A stretch of DNA of 64,000 nucleotides from Chryseobacterium gregarium DSM 19109. GTDB lineage: Bacteria; Bacteroidota; Bacteroidia; Flavobacteriales; Weeksellaceae. Location of the stretch: the NCBI RefSeq assembly GCF_000430845.1, contig NZ_AUMU01000001.1, forward strand, positions 1-64,000, given 5' to 3'. Under the pieces are notes generated by a model. It ran no database searches. It was given only the letters and a program-made list of their open reading frames with translations, and had not been told where the DNA came from. Position numbers and translations under genes: made by a program. Positions 24,962-34,985 of this stretch are shown in pieces. How positions within the stretch are numbered: position 1 is the first letter of the stretch; each line of letters opens with the position of its first letter.

Positions 24962-27900
24962 CATTTCGACCAATATTATTAGAGATGAAAATAAGACTCT
25001 GAATTATATAGTAACCAAAAATACTGTGGAAATATTCACTAGTATTTTTAGTAATAAGAATAAAGCAGTTAAATCTTACACTATAATAGGTAACTATGGT
25101 ACGGGAAAATCAACATTTTTATGGGCTTCTGAGAAAAATTTAAAGGAAAAGATACCATACTTTGTATCTGAAATAGATAATAAGAAAGGGTATGAATTTT
25201 TAAAAATCATTGGTGAAAATACTTCAATTAGTAAAGCCTTCGCTAATGTACTAAAATGTGAAAATACTGAACATAGTTCCATTCTAGATAATCTAAATTC
25301 AAAGTATAAAATTTTAGAAAGTAAAGGTAAAGATTTAGTAATAATAGTAGATGAATTTGGTAAATTCCTGGAATACATTAATAAAACAGGTAATTCAGAT
25401 GATCTTTATTTAATTCAGCAAATTTCCGAATGGGCAAATGATGAGCATAAAAATGTGAATTTCATAATTACACTTCATCAGGATTTTTCTGAGTATAGTA
25501 ATAATTTGAGTAACTTAGAAAAACGTGAATGGGAAAAAGTCAAAGGTAGATTTAAAGAATTATTATTTAATGAACCCATTGAGCAACTTATTTTTTTCGC
25601 TAGTAAAACACTTGAAAATTTTTATCCGCCTAAAAGTGATAAGCAAGAGTTTGAGAAACTTAATGATTTTATTGCTACTACGGAGTTTTTCAATGTTAAT
25701 AATGAGTCGTATAATGACTTGGTTAAATCCATATATCCATTGGATTGGATATCTATAAATATTCTGGTTAATAGTTTTCAACGATATGGGCAGAACGAAA
25801 GATCTTTATTCACTTTTTTAACTGACTTAGAAAATAATGGACTAAAAGAAGAGTATAATTATTCTGTTGATAAAGTGTTTGATTACATAGTAAGAAACTT
25901 ATCCAGTGAAATAAATAATTACAGAAATCCCCATCGTGTTCAATGGCAAATAGCTTTTAGAGCATTTGATAGAGCTGAATTAATATTCGAAAATAAAGTT
26001 GATTATACAATTGCAAATCAAATCATAAAATGTATTTGTTTAATTAATATTTTTGCTAAAACTGATTCACTCTTAGATCAAAAAACATTGAGTGAATATT
26101 TAGGATTAGTATACCATTATTCCACGAAAAAAGTTTCTAATATTGTAGATCAGCTTATAAGTTCTGGTATTATTCGATTTTACAGACATAGTAAAAAACT
26201 TAATTTTCTTGAAGGAACAGATTTGGACATTGATCAGGAATTGGCGAATGTCTCTAAAGAAATAAATTTAGATTTCAAAATTGAAGAAGAGATTAAATCC
26301 TTACTAAAATTTCCAATTTTATCTGCAAAAAGATATTCCTATGAAAAAGGAACTCCTCGATATTTTGAGTTTAGAATTTTAGAAAATATCGATAGTGTTA
26401 TATTACCTAAAGGTTCAATTGATGGCTATATTAATTTAATTTTTGACGAAAATTTAACATCAACAAAAATAAAAAGTATATCAAAAGGTTCGGGTGCAAA
26501 TTTGTTTGTATTATATAAAAATACTAAAAATATTCATGAGACCATTTTCAATATTCATAAATTAAACTATATATTAAAGTCCCGGGAAGAAGATATTATA
26601 GCTAAGAAAATCCTCATTAAAGAAATAGACTATTATACTAAGCAATTAGAACAGATAATCTTAACTGATTTATTTATTATAGAGAATGATAATCAATGGA
26701 TTTTTGATGGAAAAGATATTAATATACAGAGTAAAAAAGAATTAAATATAGAACTTTCAAAGGTTTGTGAATATATATATTTTAAGGAGCCTACTTATAA
26801 AAATGAACTTATCAATAGAGAGTTTATAAGTTCTCAAATTTCGACTGCTCGTAAGAAGTTGCTTCTTCAAATGTTAAATTATAGTTCTGAAGAAGGTATT
26901 GGATTTGAGGAGGATAAATTTCCACCAGAAAAATCAATATATGTTTCATTATTTGAAGATAAAGGAATTCATTACAAAAATGAAGAACTAGGATATTTTC
27001 AATTCAGAGCACCACAGGATGAATCTTGGATGTCTCTATGGGAAGAATGTGAATCATTTTTGAATAGCTCAGCATCCTCTAGAAGAAATCTTGGTGAGCT
27101 TTTCAATATTTTAAGTGAAGCACCATATAAATTAAAAAAAGGAATTCTTGATTTGTGGATTCTCTCATATTTAATTATAAAGAAAGAAGATTATGCATTA
27201 TTTCATGATCAAAATGGTTTTATACCTTATATCGATGAAGGTGTATTAGATTTAGTTTATAAAAATCCAGCCTTATATTCTTTAAAAAGCTATAAAGTAG
27301 AAGGATTAAAACTTAACTTATTAGAAAGTTACAAAGAATTGGTCCAATCCCAAAATGAGTCGAGTGGTGCCAAATCATCATTCCTTACTGTTTACGGAAA
27401 TTTTCTTCGGTTTTATAATTCACTTAACGATTATAGTAAAAAAACTAAATCAATTAGTGCTAAATCCATTAATTTTAGAGAGGCTATTCATAATGCAAAA
27501 GATCCAGAAGATGCCTTATTTAATCTATTTCCTGAAGCCTTAGGATTTAGCAATATAAATTTTGAAGATAATGAAGACGATTTCAATACTTATATTTTTC
27601 ACATTAAAGATGCTATTAGAGAGATTCGAACAGCTTATGATCAACTGCTAAATAGGATTGAAGAACAGATTTTAAACAATCTAGAATGCGAGAATTTTGA
27701 ATTTAAAAAATATAAAATTGAATTGGCAGAACGTTTAAGTTCCATAAAGCCTGAATTATTGGCTAGAGAAAACGGAGTGTTTTATAGAAGACTTGTTTCT
27801 CATATTGACGATCGAGAGTCGTGGTTAAAATCAGTTGCAGATATAGCATTGGGAAAACCCATTGATAAGATGTTAGATAGTGAGGAAATTATTTTAATGA

Positions 27901-28166
27901 ATAACGTATCTAGTTATTCAAGAAGGCTTTTTGAAGTTTCGACTTTGCACGAATTTAGGTCTGAACGAAATAGAAAGATGATTTCTTTAACATTTTTAAA
28001 TGTAGATGGTAATCAGTTGGAAAATAAGCTTATTTTAGATGAAGACTTCGAGAATGAAATTGCTAGTCAGAGAACAGAAGTTTTAAATATCATAGGATGC
28101 TTGGGTGAAAAACAACGTAAGCAATTGTTATTTCAATTATTAAATGAAGAACTAACAAACAAATAA
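24948..28166 (+). CDS. sspC: Large P-loop ATPase, SspC-like
   Basis: A 1072-aa protein started at the ATG inside the sspB end. Walker A GNYGTGKST lies at residues 48-56 and Walker B LVIIVDEFGKF near 130. After it come AAA-like helical parts (HRVQWQIAFRAFDRAELIF) and a long C-terminal region without named domains. The ATPase next to DUF4007 and a PAPS-reductase-like protein matches SspC, the ATPase thought to power nicking or sulfur insertion. Four bases separate it from sspD. The C-terminal coiled regions may hold the other components. Confidence 0.75.
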   Translation: MQYNNISTNIIRDENKTLNYIVTKNTVEIFTSIFSNKNKAVKSYTIIGNYGTGKSTFLWASEKNLKEKIPYFVSEIDNKKGYEFLKIIGENTSISKAFANVLKCENTEHSSILDNLNSKYKILESKGKDLVIIVDEFGKFLEYINKTGNSDDLYLIQQISEWANDEHKNVNFIITLHQDFSEYSNNLSNLEKREWEKVKGRFKELLFNEPIEQLIFFASKTLENFYPPKSDKQEFEKLNDFIATTEFFNVNNESYNDLVKSIYPLDWISINILVNSFQRYGQNERSLFTFLTDLENNGLKEEYNYSVDKVFDYIVRNLSSEINNYRNPHRVQWQIAFRAFDRAELIFENKVDYTIANQIIKCICLINIFAKTDSLLDQKTLSEYLGLVYHYSTKKVSNIVDQLISSGIIRFYRHSKKLNFLEGTDLDIDQELANVSKEINLDFKIEEEIKSLLKFPILSAKRYSYEKGTPRYFEFRILENIDSVILPKGSIDGYINLIFDENLTSTKIKSISKGSGANLFVLYKNTKNIHETIFNIHKLNYILKSREEDIIAKKILIKEIDYYTKQLEQIILTDLFIIENDNQWIFDGKDINIQSKKELNIELSKVCEYIYFKEPTYKNELINREFISSQISTARKKLLLQMLNYSSEEGIGFEEDKFPPEKSIYVSLFEDKGIHYKNEELGYFQFRAPQDESWMSLWEECESFLNSSASSRRNLGELFNILSEAPYKLKKGILDLWILSYLIIKKEDYALFHDQNGFIPYIDEGVLDLVYKNPALYSLKSYKVEGLKLNLLESYKELVQSQNESSGAKSSFLTVYGNFLRFYNSLNDYSKKTKSISAKSINFREAIHNAKDPEDALFNLFPEALGFSNINFEDNEDDFNTYIFHIKDAIREIRTAYDQLLNRIEEQILNNLECENFEFKKYKIELAERLSSIKPELLARENGVFYRRLVSHIDDRESWLKSVADIALGKPIDKMLDSEEIILMNNVSSYSRRLFEVSTLHEFRSERNRKMISLTFLNVDGNQLENKLILDEDFENEIASQRTEVLNIIGCLGEKQRKQLLFQLLNEELTNK

Positions 28167-28170
28167 AAAA

Positions 28171-29289
28171 ATGTCGGAAGTTAAACACGTATTAGGTATT
28201 TCAGGCGGCAAAGATAGTGCAGCACTTGCTATATATATGAGCCAGAAGCATCCCGAAATAGATGTTGATTATTATACATGTGATACTGGAAAGGAATTAA
28301 AAGAGACTTACGATTTAATAAGCAAGCTGAATTCAGTCTTAGGTAAAGAAATAAGTCTATATAAATCAATTGATGAAGCAAATTCACCAATGAGAAATCC
28401 CTTTGATCATTTCCTAGCAATCTATGGGGGATACCTTCCTTCAGCAACAGCAAGATGGTGTACAAACAAAATGAAGTTAGAGCCCTTTGAACAGCATATA
28501 GGAAACGAACCAACTATATCCTATGTAGGAATCAGAGGGGACGAGAACAGAGACGGATATATTTCTAAAAGAGAAAACATACAAACGATATTTCCCTTCC
28601 GTAAAAATATTTGGAGTGAAGATGTAATTAAAAAATTTTTAAATAACTCTAATATTTCTTATATAACGGAGCATTATAAGTTATTGCAACCTGATAATGT
28701 CGATTTAATAATAAGCTATGTTGAACAGCCAATTTCAATGCGTTTTACACAGAAACAAAAGTTAAATGCTCTTTTAGACACTAATGTTAAGCTTTTTAAC
28801 CGTGTGGTTTTTGAATGGTTGAAAGGAACAGATTATCCCGTAGGAAAATTAGATTCATTTTCATTAATTGATAATGATGAAAATCTAGTTATTGATGATA
28901 TCTTTCAAATATTAGAAGATTCAGGAGTAGGTATTCCAGGATATTATAAGCCTATCGAATATAATGTAGAGATTGACGGAGAGATAAAAACAGGAACTTA
29001 TGCTCGTAGTAGATCTGGATGTTTTTTTTGTTTTTATCAGCAAAAAATTGAATGGGTCTGGTTATTAGAGCAGCATCCCACATTATTTGAAGAAGCTATT
29101 TCTTATGAAAAGGAAGGTTATTCATGGATGGAAGAAAATCTTGAGGATTTAAAGCTTCCGGAGCGTGTTAACGCGATAAAGAAAGATCACTATTTAAAAA
29201 CGCACCGTAAAAATGATAAGGCTAGTTTGTCATGGCAAGATCAGATCTTGCAAGCTGAAGGTGAGGGTTGTGCTAGTTGTTTTATATAA
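28171..29289 (+). CDS. sspD: PAPS-reductase-like ATP pyrophosphatase, SspD/DndC-like
   Basis: A 372-aa enzyme: the PP-loop GISGGKDS at residues 9-16 (SGGxxS), then CDTGKELKETYDLI, ARWCTNKMKLEPFEQHI, YVGIRGDENRDGYISKR, and cysteines in RSGCFFCFYQQKIEWVW and at the C-terminus (GCASCF). This is the activating enzyme that adenylates the DNA backbone for sulfur insertion, with Cys motifs for an Fe-S cluster or sulfur transfer. It is the only such gene in the window, and a cysteine desulfurase is encoded at the other end of the island. Confidence 0.85.
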   Translation: MSEVKHVLGISGGKDSAALAIYMSQKHPEIDVDYYTCDTGKELKETYDLISKLNSVLGKEISLYKSIDEANSPMRNPFDHFLAIYGGYLPSATARWCTNKMKLEPFEQHIGNEPTISYVGIRGDENRDGYISKRENIQTIFPFRKNIWSEDVIKKFLNNSNISYITEHYKLLQPDNVDLIISYVEQPISMRFTQKQKLNALLDTNVKLFNRVVFEWLKGTDYPVGKLDSFSLIDNDENLVIDDIFQILEDSGVGIPGYYKPIEYNVEIDGEIKTGTYARSRSGCFFCFYQQKIEWVWLLEQHPTLFEEAISYEKEGYSWMEENLEDLKLPERVNAIKKDHYLKTHRKNDKASLSWQDQILQAEGEGCASCFI

Positions 29290-29299
29290 TTGAAAATTT

Positions 29300-30055
29300 A
29301 TGTTAAGAATATCATATTTAAAAATTTTTCTATTTGCATTTATTTCGATTGTCCTATTTGTTTTAATAAATATATGGATTCCCAATAACCTTCTCATAAC
29401 TGTAATAACATCTGTTTTAGGGTCTGTAATTGCTAGTATTATTATATCAATTATCTATCAAAATGAGTTGCACAAGAGTTTTCAGTTCTACGAAAAATGT
29501 GGAATAAAAAAGGTGTACAGCGATTTTGAAGCTGCACATAGTGACATAAAAAATGACTTAAGTAAGAGTAGAAGTGTCGAAATATTTTTAATGTTTGGTT
29601 CATCTTTTTTTGGAACAAATGAACTAACTCTTAAAAAATTTCTATCAAATAAAAGTGCCAAATGTCGAATTTTTATTTATTCTCAGCATAATAATTTTAT
29701 AGATAGTTATGGAAATCAATGGGGAAGTGATAATGTAAAGTATAATAGGGACGGTATAAAAAGTTTAATCTTGAATACAGAAGTTTTGTTAAAGCAAATT
29801 TATAATGGAATAGATTCTAATAATCGCGCTGATTTTGAAATATATAAAATTAAAGATGCTCCCATATCATATTCATTTTACAGATTTGATGATAAATTGT
29901 ATTATGTACCATCGAAAATAAGTGCGTCGAAGCTTACAAAGCATCCAGTAATATTATACGAGAAAACACAAGATCAGTCAAATTTTTATAATTCAATAAT
30001 TAAAGAAATTGATGAAATGATAAATACTGGGGAACTTGAAAAAGAGATTTTATGA
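29300..30055 (+). CDS. Two-helix membrane protein with C-terminal cytoplasmic domain, accessory to Ssp
   Basis: A 251-aa protein with two N-terminal membrane segments (about residues 7-27 and 31-53) and a soluble domain with VEIFLMFGSSFFGTNE, AKCRIFIYSQHNNF and ISYSFYRFDDKLYYVPSK. The last motif recalls sensor or effector domains of the PLD-like or DUF5919 type, but no HKD pair is visible. It starts 11 bases after sspD and its stop overlaps the exonuclease start (ATGA). It may be a membrane-acting effector of the defence system; this is inference from operon position. Confidence 0.55.
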   Translation: MLRISYLKIFLFAFISIVLFVLINIWIPNNLLITVITSVLGSVIASIIISIIYQNELHKSFQFYEKCGIKKVYSDFEAAHSDIKNDLSKSRSVEIFLMFGSSFFGTNELTLKKFLSNKSAKCRIFIYSQHNNFIDSYGNQWGSDNVKYNRDGIKSLILNTEVLLKQIYNGIDSNNRADFEIYKIKDAPISYSFYRFDDKLYYVPSKISASKLTKHPVILYEKTQDQSNFYNSIIKEIDEMINTGELEKEIL

Positions 30056-30585
30056 TTTGTTTTATTGATTTTGAGACAACTGGAATAGATGTATTTAAGG
30101 ATAGAGCAATCGAAATTGGTGCAATATTAGTAAATGAAAATTTACAAATTGTGAATGAATACCATTCGTATATTAATCCTGATTTCAAAAGAAAATTTAA
30201 AGCTAGCGCTATTAAAACGCATGGAATAGAAAGTTCCGAGCAATTAAAACAACAACCTTTAGAAAAAGATGTTGTTGATCTTTTCTTCAATAATTTTGGA
30301 ACAGATTATTGTTTTTGTAGTTGGAATATCTCCTTTGATGTAACTTTTTTTAGAAGAATGTGCCATAGAAACAGCAGAATGAAAGACTTTAATAAAATCA
30401 ACTATCGCCATTTAGATTTACAGTCGATTATGAAATACTATAATGACATGAATAAGGTTTCAATTGGTAGTAACTCCTTAGATAATAACTTGAACATACT
30501 TAATATTAAAAGGTCAAAAAAGCACACAGCATTAGAAGATTCTAAACATCTACTTGAACTATATAAGTATTTATACAAAAATTAA
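30052..30585 (+). CDS. DEDDh 3'-5' exonuclease (DnaQ-like)
   Basis: A 177-aa nuclease domain: FIDFETTGIDVF gives the DxE motif, SWNISFDVTFFRR the second acidic site, and HTALEDSKHLLELYK the H-x4-D site. The KTHGIES pattern is the usual polymerase-epsilon-type loop. Translationally coupled to the membrane protein, it closes the plus-strand operon at a bidirectional terminator. It may degrade nicked or unmodified DNA, or serve in repair after nicking; which is not shown by sequence. Confidence 0.8.
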   Translation: MICFIDFETTGIDVFKDRAIEIGAILVNENLQIVNEYHSYINPDFKRKFKASAIKTHGIESSEQLKQQPLEKDVVDLFFNNFGTDYCFCSWNISFDVTFFRRMCHRNSRMKDFNKINYRHLDLQSIMKYYNDMNKVSIGSNSLDNNLNILNIKRSKKHTALEDSKHLLELYKYLYKN

Positions 30586-30610
30586 GCTGCCCAATAGGGC
30601 AGCTTAATTT
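30579..30610. terminator. Bidirectional terminator between the two defence operons
   Basis: 14-bp stem AAATTAAGCTGCCC / GGGCAGCTTAATTT with loop AATA between convergent genes; overlaps the last codons of both. Confidence 0.9.
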
Positions 30611-31868
30611 AAATAATATAATCTAGCACTTTTTCAATTTCCTCTCCTTCAAGATTAAGGATAGTTATGTATTTATTCTTAATTTTTTGAATTTCACTAT
30701 CCTTTAGTAAAGCACTATCATATTTAAATAATAAAACTAATTCTATAATTGTTTTATTAGCCATAATCATTGTTTTACTAATGCCGTCCCAAATAAGATT
30801 TTTCCAAGGTATAACGTTTAAAATTAGATTCTGACTTTCGAAATCTTTTATTATTTGTGGAATAGATTTTTGTGATGTTTGCTTTATTCGATAAACTGCT
30901 TTAACAAAAGGTAATAAGCCAATCGGTCTAAACAATAAATTACCTCCATTATCGGAGTTCCTATATTGTATTGCTGATTGATCATCGGAGATTTCTTTTC
31001 TTACAAAATCTGACACAATACTATAGTTATCTACTAGGGCATTCCAGAAGTCGAAAGAGAATGTTCTAAACGATTCTAATTCTTCGTCAGAAGGTCTATA
31101 CTTCAGGTAATCTTGAAATTTAACATTATCTTTCTCGGGATTTGGATTAGTGCTTTTTTGTTCCGCCCTGAAAAATCTAAGAAGTTCTCTATTGCATTCG
31201 TAGAGAGTTATAATTGATGTGAAAGCTTGTTTGTCTTCAGTTGGAATTGCTTTATTATGTGTTTTACTTATACGATCTCCAGCAAACAGAATGTGAGTTT
31301 CAATTAAATCACGAGTTATAATAGCAATTGAATCATCTTCATCCAATGCAATAATATCATCCATTGTCACAGGTTTTGCATATCTGTTTAACGTAGAAAA
31401 AAGTCTGCGAGTTCGCTTTAGTCCAGCTTCATCATTTTTGTGTCCTACAAAAATAGCTGGAATTTGCATGTTTTTCAATTCCGGATTTTCCAATAAGGCT
31501 GCTTTAATACCTTCTACACGATGTTGTCCGTCTATCGGAAAAATCTTATGCTTATCGGGAAAATCTAATAATCCAACTTTAAAAGTTTCTTCATTATCAT
31601 ATTTTAGCTCTACCTCAATCCAATCTGGATAAGAATCGTAAGCGGCTAGTACTAAAGCATTAAAAAAAACTTCAGGCTGGTTAAGTATATAGTCCCGAAT
31701 TCCTTTATAATTGTTCGTAATACTTCTTTGAATTAATTCGTTTAAAGATTTTGCTTTATGAAGTTCATTATCAATTCTTGAGACATTATTGCTTATTTGC
31801 TCAAATGTCAAATTTGTTGTGTAATAAACCCAATCGCCTACAAATCCTCTAATAGCGGGTATTTTCAT
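30609..31868 (-). CDS. DGQHR-domain protein, DndB-like
   Basis: A 419-aa protein: IPAIRGFVGDWVYYTTNL at the start, and FPIDGQHRVEGIKAALLE with the DGQHR motif, followed by RTRRLFSTLNRYAKPVTMDD, which matches the DndB family core. DndB proteins regulate or limit phosphorothioation in Dnd systems (family knowledge). It is the last gene of the minus-strand operon, two bases after the GIY-YIG-like gene. It may act as regulator or as part of the modification/restriction complex. Confidence 0.75.
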   Translation of the reverse strand: MKIPAIRGFVGDWVYYTTNLTFEQISNNVSRIDNELHKAKSLNELIQRSITNNYKGIRDYILNQPEVFFNALVLAAYDSYPDWIEVELKYDNEETFKVGLLDFPDKHKIFPIDGQHRVEGIKAALLENPELKNMQIPAIFVGHKNDEAGLKRTRRLFSTLNRYAKPVTMDDIIALDEDDSIAIITRDLIETHILFAGDRISKTHNKAIPTEDKQAFTSIITLYECNRELLRFFRAEQKSTNPNPEKDNVKFQDYLKYRPSDEELESFRTFSFDFWNALVDNYSIVSDFVRKEISDDQSAIQYRNSDNGGNLLFRPIGLLPFVKAVYRIKQTSQKSIPQIIKDFESQNLILNVIPWKNLIWDGISKTMIMANKTIIELVLLFKYDSALLKDSEIQKIKNKYITILNLEGEEIEKVLDYII

Positions 31869-31870
31869 AA

Positions 31871-32395
31871 TTAAAAAGCTTTTATTGCTTGTCTAGTCTC
31901 TTGATCAGGTATTTCATCATTCATTGGTAATAACAGAGAATTAATTAGTTTTTTTTCAATGCTTACTACATCTTCATTTTGATTTAAAACATAATATGCT
32001 AGATATAGGTCAGCAGACCAATATTTGAACATTTTTGTTATTTTTGGACGTTCATTATTCTTTGAATATTTAAAAAAATATTCTTTAACTCTTTTTCTTA
32101 AATTTTGATGCTCAGAAAATTGTGCTCTACCAATATATAGAGGCATTTCAGTTATACCAATGATTGTCTTACAGTTTAAATAAAATAAATATAAACCACC
32201 ATGATCTGAAGGGATTGTACTTATATTACTATTTAAACCATCGTTTGTATCATTCAGATATTTAGTCTTTTGCCAATTGCCAAAGCTTAGATCAAATTCG
32301 TTAATATCCCATTTGCTCCATAAGAAGTTTGATAAATTATATGATAATTTACGTAATTCTAAATGCTCTCCTAAATCAAATGCTGAATCTAACAT
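31871..32395 (-). CDS. GIY-YIG-like nuclease domain protein
   Basis: A 174-aa protein. DHGGLYLFYL and PLYIGRAQ give the two strands of the GIY-YIG fold (GLY, YIG), followed by NLRKRVKEYFFKYSKN with the likely catalytic Arg, and an acidic helix VVSIEKKLINSLLLPMND. The fold is inferred from these landmarks. It is a candidate nuclease of the restriction part. It is close to its neighbours (2-bp gaps) and low in GC. Confidence 0.6.
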   Translation of the reverse strand: MLDSAFDLGEHLELRKLSYNLSNFLWSKWDINEFDLSFGNWQKTKYLNDTNDGLNSNISTIPSDHGGLYLFYLNCKTIIGITEMPLYIGRAQFSEHQNLRKRVKEYFFKYSKNNERPKITKMFKYWSADLYLAYYVLNQNEDVVSIEKKLINSLLLPMNDEIPDQETRQAIKAF

Positions 32396-32397
32396 AA

Positions 32398-32856
32398 TTA
32401 TCGTCTCACAATTTCAATTAAATAATCATCAGGACTATCAAACTTACGTTCCCATCCAGGAGTTTGTCTGATTTCTAAGATGTGCTTAGCTCCACCTTCT
32501 GCAAATTCACTAATAGTTGTTAGCAATTTTCTAGAATTTAAAAAATCACTCGATTCTTTTGCATCTATTTTTCCAATTGCCATGAGGAGTAATGCGTGAG
32601 CTATCGATTCAGACCCATTAGTGATCATTTGATACTGAAATGAAGATTTATTAGGTAAATCAGTTCCAATCTCACGCTTATTGTTAATGAATCCAATTAT
32701 TGCAGACCAAGCGTACACCTGCCAATACTTAGAGAAAAATTTATCGTCTTTTTTCACGATTGATTCTTGTTTTCTAGCAAACATATCTCTAATTTGTTCT
32801 ACGTTAGATCCGTAGTGAACGTCACGTTTATTAATTTCTATAAATAACTTCTCCAT
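32398..32856 (-). CDS. 152-aa protein of the phosphorothioation restriction operon, unknown
   Basis: Not recognised. Visible features are DVHYGSNVEQIRDMFARK, FFSKYWQVYAWSAIIGFINN and a mostly helical C-terminus with GWERKFDSPDDYLIEIV. It has no signal peptide or membrane segment. Its start codon overlaps the SMC-like gene by one base, so co-translation and a physical partnership with that ATPase are likely. The Y/W-rich stretch resembles small phosphorothioation-associated proteins as I remember them; no named family is claimed. Confidence 0.5.
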   Translation of the reverse strand: MEKLFIEINKRDVHYGSNVEQIRDMFARKQESIVKKDDKFFSKYWQVYAWSAIIGFINNKREIGTDLPNKSSFQYQMITNGSESIAHALLLMAIGKIDAKESSDFLNSRKLLTTISEFAEGGAKHILEIRQTPGWERKFDSPDDYLIEIVRR

Positions 32857-34982
32857 TACTTAATCATTTTAAGGTAAGTTTTTTTATTAGTTCTTGATTC
32901 GACACCATCTTTATCAATTAAATCATTTGTTAGCTCATAATATCTGCTGATGTTTGCTCTCGTAATAAAATCAAGACGTTCATTACCTTTTAGTTTATTG
33001 TAGTCTTTTGACATGATGATTATCTGATTAAATGATCCGGATAAATTCTCAGTAAGGAAAAGAGTATTATCATCATCAAATTGAGAAGTAGGTGCATCTG
33101 CTAACAAAGGGAATGATCTATTCATCTTTTTTTCACTTAATGATAAAAATGCATTAGTTACTGCTAATTTCTGAGCAGTCAACTCTGCTGTATTAAGATT
33201 TGATAGTTGTCTTTTCGTAAGTTTATCAACAATCTTAACTCCCTTGTCAATTTCAATTTCACCTTGTGTTTTACCTCCTAAATATTTAGAATAAAGAATA
33301 TTACTTTCAGTCACGATTTCATTAATTAAGGTTTCATAAGCTTGACTTTTTAGCCCTATTAAAGCCTTGTTGATTACATCAATGTACTTTTTAGCTTTAA
33401 GCTCAGTTATTTCAAAATCATCATCTATCTGAATTATTTTAGCTTTTTTATCAAGTAGGTTCTGTAAATTTTGTTCTTCATTATTCTTGTCATTTTCATA
33501 GCCATTCAATCTTCTCTCAGCGCTCGATTTACTATTATTAAGACTCTTAATTTTACTCAGTATCTGCTCAGCATTTGTAGAACCAATAGTAATCTCTGAT
33601 GCTTTTTCAATACCGGAATCTGAAAACAAATTGTCACGTTGAGTAATGCTCTTTCTTCTACTTAATATAAGCTTTTGGATTTCTTCATCATTCTTATTGA
33701 CTTCTTCAGAAATTTCTGGCAACTCAGATAATAAGTTTCTTTTAAACCTATTTAATTCTGTTAAATTGTCGGCCATCATTTTCTGAATCTGATTATTCCT
33801 AAAATCTTCCATTCGTGATTGAAGAGCTTTATATGCCGCACTATCATCTTCAACCGGACGTTCACATATATAACACATGTGATCTTCTAACATTTTTTGA
33901 ACGTATTCAGGACCAGGTAAGGTGATAGGAACTGGGTTATCTGATTTTTGAAAGTCTTTAACTTCTTTGCTAAGTAGATTTAGATTTTTAGAGGATGCTT
34001 TAATTAATTCATCACATTTATTAAGCATCCATTTTGAAATGAATTTTTCTTTTCCTTGTGCAGAAAGGAAATCTATTTTATCGTTAGTGCTTTTAATTTC
34101 ATATTCAAACTTGTTTAGTTTTGTTTTCAATTCCGAATATTTATCAAAGCCCTTTAGCTTGTCTTCCTCTTTAAGTATACTATCTTCAAGATTATGAATT
34201 TCATTTGTTGCATCAATAATTTTCCCATCCATTCCAGAGATTCTGTTCTTTGAATAGTCAATGTCTGCAATAATTTTTTCTTGTTCGGCAGAAAACTTCT
34301 TGACTTTCTTCAATTCGTTATCGATCTTTTTACTAATACTTGTTTCAGAGGCTTTAGTTATAGCAACAAGATTTTCGTAAATTGGAAAGTAAGATATTTC
34401 GTTTATCGCATTCTTTAATGTAGCAGGTTTCCCAAAATCATATAATTCATCAACAGTTTCTCCTTGAAACCACATAAATTTCCTTAGGCTTACAGGAAAG
34501 AGCTTATCCAAAAACCATATAAATTCCCCCTTGTTTAAATATTTTGTCTCACCATCCTTTACATACCATATTTGTAATTCGGGATATCCAGTATGAATTA
34601 TATCATTTCCTGATTTACGATATATCATTTCTTTTTCAAAATGATACTCAACTAAATCATCTTTTATTTCATTATTGTCATGATACTCTGCGGTAAGTGT
34701 TATCATAACAGATGTTTTTAAAACACTACCATCATCCGAATTTGCAATTATGCTATCCGGCAATGTGACAACTTTGTTGGCATTTTTCCATTCTTTTTTT
34801 GATGTGTCATCCTCTTTATCAACATATATATTGTTAAAAAAAGTCCAATGAAATGCATTGAATAGATGAGACTTACCACCAGAGTTTTTAGCAGATACAA
34901 TATTTAAACCCTCCTCAAAGAGAAACTCATTTTTATCTACGTAACAAAAGAAGTTTTCAATTTGTACTTTATTGATAATCAT
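32856..34982 (-). CDS. DndD-like SMC-type ATPase
   Basis: A 708-aa protein: Walker A SAKNSGGKS at residues 30-38, long heptad coiled coils on both sides of a zinc-hook-like CYIC (near residue 370), and Walker B/D-loop region LLADAPTSQFDDDN near the end. This is the Rad50/RecN-like layout of DndD and relatives in phosphorothioation systems, where it acts as ATPase on DNA. Coupled with the 152-aa gene downstream and separated by three bases from the 71-aa gene upstream. Confidence 0.75.
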   Translation of the reverse strand: MIINKVQIENFFCYVDKNEFLFEEGLNIVSAKNSGGKSHLFNAFHWTFFNNIYVDKEDDTSKKEWKNANKVVTLPDSIIANSDDGSVLKTSVMITLTAEYHDNNEIKDDLVEYHFEKEMIYRKSGNDIIHTGYPELQIWYVKDGETKYLNKGEFIWFLDKLFPVSLRKFMWFQGETVDELYDFGKPATLKNAINEISYFPIYENLVAITKASETSISKKIDNELKKVKKFSAEQEKIIADIDYSKNRISGMDGKIIDATNEIHNLEDSILKEEDKLKGFDKYSELKTKLNKFEYEIKSTNDKIDFLSAQGKEKFISKWMLNKCDELIKASSKNLNLLSKEVKDFQKSDNPVPITLPGPEYVQKMLEDHMCYICERPVEDDSAAYKALQSRMEDFRNNQIQKMMADNLTELNRFKRNLLSELPEISEEVNKNDEEIQKLILSRRKSITQRDNLFSDSGIEKASEITIGSTNAEQILSKIKSLNNSKSSAERRLNGYENDKNNEEQNLQNLLDKKAKIIQIDDDFEITELKAKKYIDVINKALIGLKSQAYETLINEIVTESNILYSKYLGGKTQGEIEIDKGVKIVDKLTKRQLSNLNTAELTAQKLAVTNAFLSLSEKKMNRSFPLLADAPTSQFDDDNTLFLTENLSGSFNQIIIMSKDYNKLKGNERLDFITRANISRYYELTNDLIDKDGVESRTNKKTYLKMIK

Positions 34983-34985
34983 GTT

